Source of the DNA: Qipengyuania citrea | Lineage (GTDB): Bacteria > Pseudomonadota > Alphaproteobacteria > Sphingomonadales > Sphingomonadaceae | Length of the DNA: 64,000 bases | Assembly (NCBI RefSeq): GCF_024171405.1 | Contig: NZ_JALJZT010000002.1 | Location: 1,860,001-1,924,000 of the forward strand | Direction of reading: 5' to 3' | Shown: one piece after another, positions 35,809-45,285 of the stretch | Layout of the letters: the number at the start of each line of letters is the position of its first letter | Position numbering within the stretch: position 1 is the stretch's first letter | Translations under genes and position numbers: made by a program | The notes under the pieces: model-generated | What the model saw: the letters and a program-made list of their open reading frames with translations, nothing else | Databases searched by the model: none | Told to the model about the DNA's origin: nothing

Positions 35809-36353
35809 CCCCGGTGCTGAAGAACCGCCTGATCGGCTGTGTGATCGCGCTGCTGATCTTCGCTTCCGACCAGTGGAGCAAGAATTTCGTCACCAAAACG
35901 CTCGGCATCGACCGGGTCGGCGAGGCGATGGAACTGCTGCCCATTTTCGACCTGCGCTTCACGCGCAATTTCGGTGTCTCGCTCGGCATGTTCGAGGCGA
36001 CCTCGCCCGAAATGCGCTGGGGGCTGGTGCTGGTGACCGCAGTGATCGCGCTGGTGGTGACCGTGTGGATGCTGCGCGAGAAACTGCTCGGCGATATCTT
36101 CGCGCTGTCACTGATCCTCGGCGGCGCGCTGGGCAACATCAAGGACCGCTACGAACTGGGCTATGTCGTCGATTTCGCCGATCTGCATTTCGGCGATTTC
36201 CGCCCCTTCCTGATTTTCAATGTCGCCGATGCGGCTATCACCATCGGCGTGGTCATCGTCCTTGCACGCGCCTTCCTCATGCGCGACAAGGACGACCAAG
36301 AGGTCGATGGCCTCATGAACACCAAGGCGGCCGACGCCGCGGAGAGCAAGTGA
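35805..36353 (+). CDS. lspA: Lipoprotein signal peptidase
   Basis: LspA is the membrane aspartyl protease that cuts the signal peptide from diacylated prolipoproteins. The 182-residue protein has four hydrophobic helices and the conserved blocks DQWSKNFV, FTRNFGVSLG, GNIKDRYELGYVVDFAD (first Asp) and FNVADAAITIG (second Asp). The charged C-terminal tail is a little longer than usual. I start at the ATG at 35805, overlapping the ileS stop. Its stop overlaps the start of the DUF3035 lipoprotein gene, a likely LspA substrate. Confidence 0.95.
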   Translation: MTPVLKNRLIGCVIALLIFASDQWSKNFVTKTLGIDRVGEAMELLPIFDLRFTRNFGVSLGMFEATSPEMRWGLVLVTAVIALVVTVWMLREKLLGDIFALSLILGGALGNIKDRYELGYVVDFADLHFGDFRPFLIFNVADAAITIGVVIVLARAFLMRDKDDQEVDGLMNTKAADAAESK

Positions 36354-36763
36354 TGAGTAAATTCGCCCGTATCGCCCTGATCGCCGGCCTCGGTGCCATG
36401 ACCGCAGCGTGCGGTGGTGGCGGCCTGCTCAACCGCGACCGGCCCGACGAGTTTGCCGTGCAGCGCCAGGCACCGCTGGTGGTGCCGCCCGATTTCAACC
36501 TTGTGCCGCCGCAGCCCGGCGCCCCGCGCCCGTCCGAAGGCAGCGCCGCATCGCAGACGCTCGAAGCGCTGTTCGGTGGCCCGCAGGCACGCAGCAGCGT
36601 CGAAACCAGCATGCTCGAACGCGCCGGAGCGGCGGCTCCGGGCATCCGCAGTGCGGTGGGCGATCCCGGCACGGCAACGGTCGCCAAGGGCAGCGTGACC
36701 CGCGACATCATCGCCGCGCCCGAAGGCGACGGCGCCAGCGCCGCGGCGGTTATCCCGGGTTAG
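36353..36763 (+). CDS. DUF3035 lipoprotein
   Basis: This is a 136-residue lipoprotein with the lipobox TAAC (Cys near 20, MSKFARIALIAGLGAMTAAC) followed by a glycine run. The mature part has the DUF3035 pattern: GLLNRDRPDEFAVQRQAPLV, PPDFNLVPPQPGAPRPSE and a QTLEALFGG helix. The function is unknown. It starts in the lspA stop codon (TGATG), so it is translated together with LspA. It is the last gene of the run from gpmA to here. Confidence 0.82.
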   Translation: MSKFARIALIAGLGAMTAACGGGGLLNRDRPDEFAVQRQAPLVVPPDFNLVPPQPGAPRPSEGSAASQTLEALFGGPQARSSVETSMLERAGAAAPGIRSAVGDPGTATVAKGSVTRDIIAAPEGDGASAAAVIPG

Positions 36764-37077
36764 GTTTGATTATATTGGTTTAGCCTCAAGCGCCGGCGGC
36801 CGCGTCCGCGGCCTTAGGCTGTCCTCGCTCATGCGACCTGAAGGTCGCGTCGCTGCGGGCGGCCGGTCGGCCTTGCCGTCCGCTCGTCGCGGACGGGACT
36901 TGAGCTGCTTCAGCATGGTAGTGCTTTTGTCCAAGCCGAAGGCGAAGCAAGGGCGGAAGCGAAGTCGAAGACGCAGCTGGCCAAAGGCCACCTGCAAGCC
37001 CGCCCGCAGGGGGCCGTCGCGAAGCGGAGGAACAGCCCCGGGGACGCACCGAGAGATGTCGGTGCGAACAGCAAAAA
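36764..37077. repeat. Hairpin-rich noncoding segment
   Basis: These 314 bases between convergent genes hold no credible gene. They contain a series of perfect short hairpins: GGCCGCG with CGCGGCC (36798-36813), GCGACC with GGTCGC around TGAA (36833-36848), CCGTCCGC with GCGGACGG (36876-36896), TGGCC with GGCCA (36978-36990) and CGCACCGA with TCGGTGCG (37045-37066). None is followed by a U-tract. The density suggests either a dispersed palindromic element or a structured RNA; I cannot tell which. Confidence 0.5.
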
Positions 37078-38382
37078 CTAAACTTCGCTCGCTTCGCTGC
37101 TCACCAGCAATTTGTCGATCCGCCGGCCATCCATGTCGATCACTTCGAAACGCCAGCTCTGGTCGGTGAAATAGTCGCCTTCGCCCGGCAACCGCTTAAG
37201 CACGTGCAGCGCATAGCCTGCCGCAGTGCCGAATTCGCGATCGTCGCCATATTCGATGCCTAGCCGGTCGGCGAGCACATCGGCCGAGAGCGAGCCCGAT
37301 ACCAGCAGGCTTCCATCGGAGCGTTCGGTAATGCCCGGCGAATCGCCAGGGTCCTGGTCGCTGGCGAAATCGCCCACCAGCGCAGTGAGCAGATCGACCG
37401 GCGTTATGATCCCGTCGAGATGGCCGTATTCGTCATGCACCATCGCCAGCGCGACTTCGGCCTGCTGCAACACGCGCAAGGCATCGACCGCATCGAGCTG
37501 GTCGGGCACGACCTCGGCCTTGATCATCAGATCGGCAATTTTGACTGGCTGGTTGGCGATGAGCCGCGACAGGATATCGCGCACCTTGACCACGCCCAGC
37601 ACCCGGTCGGGCGACCCTTCGGCCACGGGCAGCAGCGAGTGCGGGCTGGCCTCGAGCACCGCGCGCACTGCCGCCTCGTCCGCAGCGATATCGATCCAGT
37701 CGACCTCGGTGCGCGGCGTCATCAGTTCACGTACCGGGCGCTGGGCCAGCCGGACTACGCCCTGCAGCATCTGGTGCTGTTCATGCTCGATCACCCCGCT
37801 GCGCGTGGCCTCGGCAAACAGCATGTGCAGTTCTTCGGCGGTAACCGCGCTCTGGCCCGCGGGCCGCACGCCAAGCAGGCGGATAAGCAGGCCCGACGAT
37901 GCATCGAGCAGCCACACAAGCGGCGCAGCGACCTTGGCCAGCACCGCCATCGGCCGCGCCATATAGATTGCGATGGGCACAGCTGCGCGCAGCGCGACCT
38001 GCTTGGGCACCAGCTCGCCGACTACCAGACTGAGATAGGTGGTGAGGGCGATGACGGTCGCGAACCCCGCCTGGGGCGCCCAACTGGCGGGCACGCCGAG
38101 CAGCACCAGCCGCTCGCCCACCGGTCCCCCGAGGCTGGCCCCCGAATAGGCACCGGCAATGATCCCGATAAGCGTAATCCCGATCTGTACGGTCGAGAGG
38201 AACTTGCCCGGCTCCGCCGCCAGCGTCAGCGCGATCTGCGCCCCGCGTGTGCCCTGATGCGCGGCGGACCGCAGGCGCGCGGTGCGCGCCGAGACGATGG
38301 CGAGTTCGCTCATGGCGAAAACGCCATTGAGCACGATCAGCCCCGCGATGATCAGCAGGTCGGTCCAGGGAAAAGGTGTCAC
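37078..38382 (-). CDS. CorC/HlyC-family CNNM-CBS membrane protein
   Basis: This 434-residue protein has an N-terminal CNNM (DUF21) membrane domain (about 1-190, opening with PFPWTDLLIIAGLIVLNGVF). A CBS pair follows (about 205-330, including RPVRELMTPRTEVDWIDI), then a CorC_HlyC domain (GSLSADVLADRLGIEYGDDR). Such proteins are called hemolysins in old annotation but are more probably linked to magnesium or cobalt transport. I start at the GTG at 38382 (VTPFPWTD). The frame is open to 38547, but that part is arginine/proline-rich and overlaps the divergent promoter region. It is divergent from the OmpA lipoprotein gene. Confidence 0.88.
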   Translation of the reverse strand: MTPFPWTDLLIIAGLIVLNGVFAMSELAIVSARTARLRSAAHQGTRGAQIALTLAAEPGKFLSTVQIGITLIGIIAGAYSGASLGGPVGERLVLLGVPASWAPQAGFATVIALTTYLSLVVGELVPKQVALRAAVPIAIYMARPMAVLAKVAAPLVWLLDASSGLLIRLLGVRPAGQSAVTAEELHMLFAEATRSGVIEHEQHQMLQGVVRLAQRPVRELMTPRTEVDWIDIAADEAAVRAVLEASPHSLLPVAEGSPDRVLGVVKVRDILSRLIANQPVKIADLMIKAEVVPDQLDAVDALRVLQQAEVALAMVHDEYGHLDGIITPVDLLTALVGDFASDQDPGDSPGITERSDGSLLVSGSLSADVLADRLGIEYGDDREFGTAAGYALHVLKRLPGEGDYFTDQSWRFEVIDMDGRRIDKLLVSSEASEV

Positions 38383-38566
38383 CCGCGCGTCGCTAGCACA
38401 AAAGCCCCGCGCTGCCAGCCTCGGATGACTTATCTGCCCCGCGGATGGAACTGGCGGGTCGCTGGAAGGTTGGATGAACAGTGACGCGGGTTGGGCGCGT
38501 CCGGTATCACTCGCCCGGCAGCGATCCCGGACAGGGCCACCTGCCACCTCAGAGGAGGAGAATTAC

Positions 38567-39262
38567 ATGAACAAATCGCGCATTCTTACCGCCAGCCTGG
38601 CCGCCGTGTCCCTGATGACCGTGTCGGCCTGTGTCACCGATCCCAATACCGGCGAGCAGAAAATCTCGCGCACCGTGCTCGGCACGGCCGGCGGTGCTGT
38701 CGTCGGCGGATTGCTCGGCGGCGTCATCGGCGGCAAGACCGGACGCATTGTCGGCGCAGCAGCGGGCGGTGTCGCCGGCGGCGTGGTCGGCTACAAGATG
38801 GACCAGCAGATCAAGGAACTCGAAGAGCAGACGGCCGGTTCGGGCGTCGACGTCAGCGAAACCGATGGCGGCGAAGCGATCCTCGTCAACCTGCCCGACG
38901 GCGTGACCTTCGCCACCGGCAGCTACACCATCTCGCCGGGCTTCCGCGATCTGCTCGACCGCGTGGCCAGCAGTCTGACGCAATATCCCAACAGCCTGGT
39001 CGACGTTTACGGTCACACCGATACCGTCGGTTCGGCCGAATCGAACCAGCGCCTGTCCGAACAGCGCGCGCAGGCCGTCGCCAATTACCTCACCTCGCGC
39101 GGGGTCAGCTCCTCGCGCCTGCGCTGGATGGGCTTTGGCGAAACCCGGCTGAAGGTGGCAACCGCCGACAACGTCAACCAGCCGCTCAACCGCCGCGTTG
39201 AAATCAAGATCATCCCCTTCGACCAGCAGGACGTCGAAGCCGCCCAGTCCCAGGGGATGTAA
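38567..39262 (+). CDS. OmpA-family outer-membrane lipoprotein with glycine-zipper
   Basis: This is a 231-residue lipoprotein. The lipobox VSAC ends the signal peptide near residue 22. Next comes a glycine-zipper stretch (about 43-78, GTAGGAVVGGLLGGVIGGKT, then GAAAGGVAGGVVGY), and a C-terminal OmpA domain from about 110 (DVYGHTDTVGSAESNQRLSE and NRRVEIKI). It resembles YiaD-type proteins. A strong ribosome site (AGGAGGAG, 38551-38558) fixes the ATG at 38567; longer frames upstream are unsupported. A good terminator follows. A different OmpA-type lipoprotein is encoded at 10.6 kb. Confidence 0.92.
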   Translation: MNKSRILTASLAAVSLMTVSACVTDPNTGEQKISRTVLGTAGGAVVGGLLGGVIGGKTGRIVGAAAGGVAGGVVGYKMDQQIKELEEQTAGSGVDVSETDGGEAILVNLPDGVTFATGSYTISPGFRDLLDRVASSLTQYPNSLVDVYGHTDTVGSAESNQRLSEQRAQAVANYLTSRGVSSSRLRWMGFGETRLKVATADNVNQPLNRRVEIKIIPFDQQDVEAAQSQGM

Positions 39263-39296
39263 GGCCCCCGGGCCCTTTGGAAGATCGCACGAACTG

Positions 39297-39324
39297 GGGG
39301 CCGGTTTCTGACCGGCCCCTTTTT
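39297..39324 (+). terminator. Intrinsic terminator after the OmpA lipoprotein gene
   Basis: A perfect 9-base stem (39297-39305 GGGGCCGGT with 39311-39319) around TTCTG is followed by TTTTT at 39320-39324. It sits between the convergent OmpA lipoprotein and cysQ genes and acts on the plus strand. The last T is shared with the cysQ stop codon on the other strand. Confidence 0.88.
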
Positions 39325-40100
39325 CATGTCTGCGTATCGAGTCGCTGTGCCAGCCGCGCGACCGCTGCGGTGTGGATGTCGGGCGCGCTGACCAGCACGC
39401 CGAAGGCGCGCGGGTCGCGTTTGTTGTAATCGAGCTTGTTGCCATAGGCATCGCTCACCGCCGCGCCCGCTTCGCGCGCGATCATGCCCGCTGCGGCGAT
39501 ATCCCATTCGAATCCCCAGCGCACCGTCGCCACCAGATCGGCCTCGTCGGCAGCGACCATGGCAATGCGCAGCGCGATCGAATTGGGCTGGTCGACGGTG
39601 ACCAGATCGGTGTCGGTCTTGGGCAAGGCATGCGCCGGAACCCGCGACCCCGCGAATTCGCGCCGCATCGAAGCCGAGAGCGGCTGCCCGTTGCGGAACG
39701 CGCCCTGCCCCGCGACTGCCTGCCAGGTTTCGCCGCGTGCAGGGGCGCAGAGCGTCCCGATCAGCGGGCGCCCGCCGCTGATAAGTGCGACCGATACCGC
39801 CCAGCCGGGGCGTCCGCGGATGAAGTCGCGCGTCCCGTCGACCGGATCGACCAGCCAGATCAGATCGTGCTCGAGACGCGCAGGATCGTCGGCCGTTTCC
39901 TCCGACAGCCAGCCCGCCGACGGCAACAGCGCGCCAAGTTCGCGTTTGAGAAAGGCATCGACCGCAAGATCGGCCTCGCACACCGGATCGCCGGGCTTTT
40001 TCTCCCATGCGTCGAGTGCGTTACCCGCACCCGGCCACAGGTCGTAGGCGATCCTCCCGGCTTCGGAGACGATGGATTCGAGGCGTTGGCTGTCGATCAT
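39324..40100 (-). CDS. cysQ: 3'(2'),5'-bisphosphate nucleotidase (CysQ), inositol monophosphatase family
   Basis: CysQ hydrolyses 3'-phosphoadenosine 5'-phosphate (PAP) left from sulfate assimilation. The 258-residue protein has the metal-binding motifs [18 protein letters not shown] and the closing [16 protein letters not shown]. The WLSEE and DPVDGT spacing and the length fit CysQ better than SuhB. The specificity within the family is inferred. It is divergent from sucC by 117 bases. Confidence 0.88.
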   Translation of the reverse strand: MIDSQRLESIVSEAGRIAYDLWPGAGNALDAWEKKPGDPVCEADLAVDAFLKRELGALLPSAGWLSEETADDPARLEHDLIWLVDPVDGTRDFIRGRPGWAVSVALISGGRPLIGTLCAPARGETWQAVAGQGAFRNGQPLSASMRREFAGSRVPAHALPKTDTDLVTVDQPNSIALRIAMVAADEADLVATVRWGFEWDIAAAGMIAREAGAAVSDAYGNKLDYNKRDPRAFGVLVSAPDIHTAAVARLAQRLDTQT

Positions 40101-40217
40101 GTGCGTGTGACGCGGCCCTGCACCCGAATGCGGGCCTTTTCAAGCGCGCCCAGACATGCTTATGGCCGCTGCGACTCCCATTACCCCACGCGCATCACGC
40201 GAAGGACGACGCACTCC

Positions 40218-41417
<1,200 letters not shown>

Positions 41418-41446
41418 TCGCTTCGGCCGCTGCCGCGTAAGGTTTA

Positions 41447-41476
41447 GAAGGGCGGGCCCGGCAGGGTCCGCCCTTC
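41447..41476 (+). terminator. Hairpin after sucC
   Basis: A 13-base stem (41447-41459 GAAGGGCGGGCCC with 41464-41476) with one G-U wobble and a 4-base loop lies 29 bases after the sucC stop, in the convergent gap to the DUF6265 gene. The following bases (GCATTTCC) are only weakly U-rich, so termination may be less efficient than at the other sites. Confidence 0.6.
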
Positions 41477-41488
41477 GCATTTCCGGCG

Positions 41489-41998
41489 TCAGCGGTTGCG
41501 CCGGAAGCGGAACACCAGCTCTTCGACCGCGTCGTCCTCGCTCTTCATGCGGACGGCGACCACCAACCCGTCGTCGCCATCGCAGCGATAGGTCAGCGCG
41601 CTGAAAAAGGCGGCGCAATCCTCCACGGCCACCAGGCGGAAGCGCAGCATATCGTCCTTTTCCTCCCATCCGGTGAGGTCGGGATTGAAATGCTTGAGCC
41701 TGACGACCAGCGAGCCATCCTCCTCGGCCAGATACATGTGCTCGGTGAACATGATCTCGCCCTCGCCGGTTTCCTGGACGAAGGTCCCGACCATGGTTCC
41801 GCCGCTCGGCGGTAGCCAGCTTTCATGCGCGGCGGCGCCGGCGATACCCTCGCCCGACCAGTGACCGATCAGCCAATCGAGCTGTTCGATCGCTGCGGGT
41901 GGGGGGACATGGTCCGCCGGGGCCAGCCGGGTTTCCTCGGCGGCGAGGGGTGCTGCGGCCAGCCCCGCCACGGCCGCGAAAATCGTCCAGACGTGCAT
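41489..41998 (-). CDS. DUF6265 family exported protein
   Basis: This is a 169-residue exported protein. A signal peptide (MHVWTIFAAVAGLAAAPLAA) is followed by a compact beta-rich domain with the family phrases LDWLIGHWSGEG, AHESWLPPSGGTMVGTFVQE, LVVRLKHFNPDLTGWEEKDD and LTYRCDGDDGL. The fold resembles the lipocalin-like DUF6265 group; the ligand is unknown. I start at the ATG at 41998, which has a GGAGGAAGG site. A longer frame to 42121 lacks support. It is divergent from etfB with a 200-base gap. Confidence 0.82.
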   Translation of the reverse strand: MHVWTIFAAVAGLAAAPLAAEETRLAPADHVPPPAAIEQLDWLIGHWSGEGIAGAAAHESWLPPSGGTMVGTFVQETGEGEIMFTEHMYLAEEDGSLVVRLKHFNPDLTGWEEKDDMLRFRLVAVEDCAAFFSALTYRCDGDDGLVVAVRMKSEDDAVEELVFRFRRNR

Positions 41999-42139
41999 TG
42001 CCTTCCTCCCGTCGAGAGCGGCGAAACTAATCCCGCCGCCACCCATAGTAAAGATGAAGGTCGGCGCCGCTTGACCCACCCCGCGCATAGGGCGAGGGAT
42101 TACGGTAAGCGTCGCATTCACCGCGTCCAGCTTACTTGA

Positions 42140-42153
42140 CGTTTACGTAAACG
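42140..42153. promoter_or_regulatory. 14-base palindromic operator candidate ahead of etfBA
   Basis: CGTTTACGTAAACG is a perfect palindrome, 46 bases before the etfB ATG, preceded by TTGA. It resembles the TTGACGT-type sites described for LiuR and related MerR-family regulators of branched-chain amino acid and fatty acid oxidation, whose regulons often include etfBA. The match is judged by eye, and the regulator is not in the window. Confidence 0.5.
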
Positions 42154-42198
42154 CGAGATAGGCGGGCGCCACAGATTCTATCGAGAGGAAGGTATCGC

Positions 42199-42945
42199 AT
42201 GAAAATCCTCGTCCCCGTGAAACGGGTGATCGATTACAACGTCAAGCCGCGCGTCAAGGCCGACGGCTCGGGCGTCGACCTCGCCAACGTCAAGATGAGC
42301 ATGAACCCCTTCGACGAAATCGCCGTCGAGGAAGCCATCCGCATCAAGGAAGCGGGCAAGGCCGAAGAAATCGTCGTCGTCAGCGTCGGTCCTGCCAAGG
42401 CGCAGGAAACGCTGCGCACCGCGCTCGCCATGGGCGCCGACCGCGCGATCCTGGTCGAAACCGACGACCAGGTCGAACCGCTCGCCGTCGCCAAGATCCT
42501 CCAGGCCATCGCCAAGGAAGAAGAACCCGGCATCGTGATGCTCGGCAAGCAGGCGATCGATGACGATTCGAACCAGACCGGCCAGATGCTCGCCGCGCTG
42601 ATGGGCCGTCCGCAGGGCACCTTCGCCAATACGGTCGAGGTCGAGGGCGACAGCGTCACGGTAAAGCGTGAAGTCGATGGCGGTCTGCAGACGGTCAAGC
42701 TGACCATGCCCGCGATCGTCACCACCGACCTGCGTCTCAACGAGCCGCGCTATGCTTCGCTGCCCAACATCATGAAGGCGAAGAAGAAGCCGCTCGATAC
42801 CAAGAGCCCGGCGGATTACGGCGTCGATACCGCGCCGCGCCTGACGACGACCAATGTTTCCGAACCGCCGGTCCGCCAGGCGGGCGAAAAGGTCGAGGAC
42901 GTCGATGCACTCGTCGCCAAGATCAAGGCCCTCGGGATCGCCTGA
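42199..42945 (+). CDS. etfB: Electron transfer flavoprotein beta subunit
   Basis: EtfB, with EtfA, accepts electrons from acyl-CoA and other dehydrogenases and passes them to the membrane ETF:quinone oxidoreductase. The 248-residue protein has the N-terminal [19 protein letters not shown] and the ETF-beta signature in [20 protein letters not shown]. The recognition loop and AMP-binding strands have their normal length. A GAGAGGAAGG ribosome site precedes the ATG. It is 29 bases ahead of etfA, and a palindromic operator candidate lies upstream. Confidence 0.96.
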   Translation: MKILVPVKRVIDYNVKPRVKADGSGVDLANVKMSMNPFDEIAVEEAIRIKEAGKAEEIVVVSVGPAKAQETLRTALAMGADRAILVETDDQVEPLAVAKILQAIAKEEEPGIVMLGKQAIDDDSNQTGQMLAALMGRPQGTFANTVEVEGDSVTVKREVDGGLQTVKLTMPAIVTTDLRLNEPRYASLPNIMKAKKKPLDTKSPADYGVDTAPRLTTTNVSEPPVRQAGEKVEDVDALVAKIKALGIA

Positions 42946-42974
42946 GCCCGCCCGGACACGAAAGGAATAGACAC

Positions 42975-43904
42975 ATGAAAACTCTCGTCTGGGTCGAACA
43001 CGATAACGCCCATGTCGCAGACGCCACGCTGGCCGCGGTAACCGCCGCGGGCAAGCTCGGCGAAGTCCACCTGCTGGTTGCCGGTGCGGGTTGCCGCGCG
43101 GTGGCCGAAGAAGCTGCCAAGATCGCCGGCGTGGGCAAAGTCCACCTGGCGGACGACGCGGCTTACGAACATGCGCTGGCCGAGAACGTGGCCCCGCTGG
43201 TCGCCGATCTCATGGGCCATCACGACGCCTTTGTTGCGCCTTCCACCACCACCGGCAAGAATGTCGCTCCGCGCGTCGCCGCGCTGCTCGACGTGATGCA
43301 GATTTCGGACATTCTCTCGGTCGAAGGCGACAAGACCTTCACCCGCCCGATCTACGCCGGCAACGCGATTGCGACGGTCGAATCGTCCGACGCCAAGCTG
43401 GTCGTCACCGTGCGCGGTACGGCCTTCGAGAAGGCCGCTGCCGAAGGCGGCTCTGCCGAGATCGAAGACGTCTCGGGCCCGACCGATGCGGGCATTTCGA
43501 CCTTCGTCAGCGAGGAAATCGCCGAAAGCGATCGCCCCGAACTGACCAGCGCCAAAGTGATCGTCTCGGGCGGCCGGGCGCTGAAGGATTCGGAAACCTT
43601 CGAACAGGTCATCACCCCGCTCGCCGACAAGCTCGGCGCCGGGATCGGCGCGAGCCGCGCAGCGGTCGATGCGGGCTATGTCCCCAACGACTACCAGGTC
43701 GGCCAGACCGGCAAGATCGTCGCCCCGGAAGTCTATATCGCCATCGGCATTTCGGGTGCGATCCAGCACCTTGCGGGCATGAAGGATTCCAAGACCATCA
43801 TCGCCATCAACAAGGACGAGGATGCCCCGATCTTCCAGGTCGCGGACATCGGCCTCGTCGGTGATCTGTTCAAGATCGTCCCGGAGCTGACCGAAAAGCT
43901 CTGA
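42975..43904 (+). CDS. etfA: Electron transfer flavoprotein alpha subunit
   Basis: EtfA holds most of the FAD site of the ETF heterodimer. The 309-residue protein opens [20 protein letters not shown] and has the C-terminal FAD domain with [31 protein letters not shown] and the signature [19 protein letters not shown] (the mobile FAD loop). It is preceded by AAAGGAA. An intrinsic terminator follows 24 bases after the stop. Confidence 0.96.
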   Translation: MKTLVWVEHDNAHVADATLAAVTAAGKLGEVHLLVAGAGCRAVAEEAAKIAGVGKVHLADDAAYEHALAENVAPLVADLMGHHDAFVAPSTTTGKNVAPRVAALLDVMQISDILSVEGDKTFTRPIYAGNAIATVESSDAKLVVTVRGTAFEKAAAEGGSAEIEDVSGPTDAGISTFVSEEIAESDRPELTSAKVIVSGGRALKDSETFEQVITPLADKLGAGIGASRAAVDAGYVPNDYQVGQTGKIVAPEVYIAIGISGAIQHLAGMKDSKTIIAINKDEDAPIFQVADIGLVGDLFKIVPELTEKL

Positions 43905-43928
43905 TTGCCTGGCTAAGCCCAAGGTTTG

Positions 43929-43962
43929 ACCCTCTCGCCGAGCGTTCGGCGGGAGGGTTTTT
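43929..43962 (+). terminator. Intrinsic terminator of the etfBA operon
   Basis: A 13-base stem (43929-43941 ACCCTCTCGCCGA with 43946-43958) with one G-U wobble and a GCGT loop is followed by TTTTC. It lies in the convergent gap between etfA and the DUF445 gene and acts on the plus strand. Confidence 0.88.
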
Positions 43963-44004
43963 CATTTTCCGGTCGCCGTGCTGGCCGCGCGGCATATCCG
44001 CCAG

Positions 44005-45285
44005 CTAGATCACGTAAATGTCGAGCGCGTGGATCGTCAGCCCCACCAATCCGCCCACTAGTGTCCCGTTGATGCGGATGAACTGGAGGTCGCGGCCCAC
44101 CGCGCTTTCGACGCGGTCGGTAATCGTCTGGGCATCCCAGCGGCGCACGGTTTCCGAAACAAGCTGCACGATCTGATCGCCATAGCGCGTCGCAACACCC
44201 ACCGCCGTGCGGCGTGCGAAGCGGTTGACCTGGCGTTGCAGCCGCGCGTCGTCGCGTAGCGCGGAGCCGAGTTCGGCAAGCGTTTCACCCAGATAACCAG
44301 TGCCGCCGCCGTCGTTGCTGCGGATCGACTGGATGAGGTTCGCGCGCAGCCGTTCCCAGACGCCCTGCCACCAATCGCCAATCGCCGGATTGTCGAGCAG
44401 CTCGCGCTTCATCCGCTCGACCCGCTGCTGCATTTCGGGATCCTCGCGCAGGCCGAGGGCAAGCTCCTGCAGCCCCTCTTCGATCTTCGCCCGCAGCGGA
44501 TGGTCGGGGTCGACCAGCACTTCGGCGAGCAGCTTGTACAGCCCGTCGAGCACCGAATTGGCGAGGCGTTCGTCGAGACCCGTAAAGCGCAGCACCGCAT
44601 TGGCGCGCTTGTGGACCATGTCGCGCACCATCGCTTCATTGTCTTCGAGGACCAGCCCCGCCCAGCGGATGATCTTGTCGATCAGCGGCTTATGGCGGCT
44701 ATCGGCAATCATCGCATCGAGCATGCCGCCGAGCAGCGGGGCGATTTCCAGCTTGCCCAGCTGGGTCTTGATCCCGCTGCGCACCTGCGTGCCCAGCCGG
44801 TCGGGATCGAGCGATTCGAGCACTTCGATCGCCAGCTCGGCTGCGCCCGCGCGGATCCGCGAATCCTTGGTCACCTTGGGATCGGCTAGATAGCTGCCGA
44901 CCGCATGCGCGAGGTTCATCGCGCCCATTCGCCGCCCGACCACTGCCGGGGTGAGGAAATTCTCACGCAGGAAGCCCGCCATCGTGTCGGCGATGCGGTC
45001 CTTGTTCTCGGGAATGATCGCCGTGTGCGGGATCGGCAGGCCGAGCGGATGGCGGAACAGCGCGGTGACCGCGAACCAATCGGCCAGCCCGCCGACCATC
45101 GCCGCCTCGGCGAAGGCATGCAGATAGCCCCAGGCGGGATGAAACTCGAGATAGCGCCCCGACCACAGGAACAGTGCCGCCATCAGCACGATCAACCCGG
45201 TCGCCGTCCGCCGCATCATGCGCGCGCGGTCGGGCGGTATCGGGGGACCGGCCTTGCGCAGCCCCGCAGGCACGGCGTCGCTCAC
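44005..45285 (-). CDS. DUF445 membrane protein
   Basis: This is a 426-residue DUF445 protein with a hydrophobic helix near 27-45 and a closing hydrophobic helix (NGTLVGGLVGLTIHALDIYV). Between them is a long helical domain rich in charged residues. The family motif EAAMVGGLADWFAVTALFRH and the PHTAIIPENKDRIADTM block are clear. Its function is not known. It overlaps the RND permease stop by 4 bases, so the two are coupled; that link is not one I would expect from the family. Confidence 0.87.
   Translation of the reverse strand: MSDAVPAGLRKAGPPIPPDRARMMRRTATGLIVLMAALFLWSGRYLEFHPAWGYLHAFAEAAMVGGLADWFAVTALFRHPLGLPIPHTAIIPENKDRIADTMAGFLRENFLTPAVVGRRMGAMNLAHAVGSYLADPKVTKDSRIRAGAAELAIEVLESLDPDRLGTQVRSGIKTQLGKLEIAPLLGGMLDAMIADSRHKPLIDKIIRWAGLVLEDNEAMVRDMVHKRANAVLRFTGLDERLANSVLDGLYKLLAEVLVDPDHPLRAKIEEGLQELALGLREDPEMQQRVERMKRELLDNPAIGDWWQGVWERLRANLIQSIRSNDGGGTGYLGETLAELGSALRDDARLQRQVNRFARRTAVGVATRYGDQIVQLVSETVRRWDAQTITDRVESAVGRDLQFIRINGTLVGGLVGLTIHALDIYVI

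Noticed and set aside
36831..37169. A 112-residue frame across the hairpin-rich segment
   Set aside because: It is arginine- and serine-rich, runs into the 3' end of the CorC/HlyC gene on the other strand and has no ribosome site; the region is better explained as noncoding.
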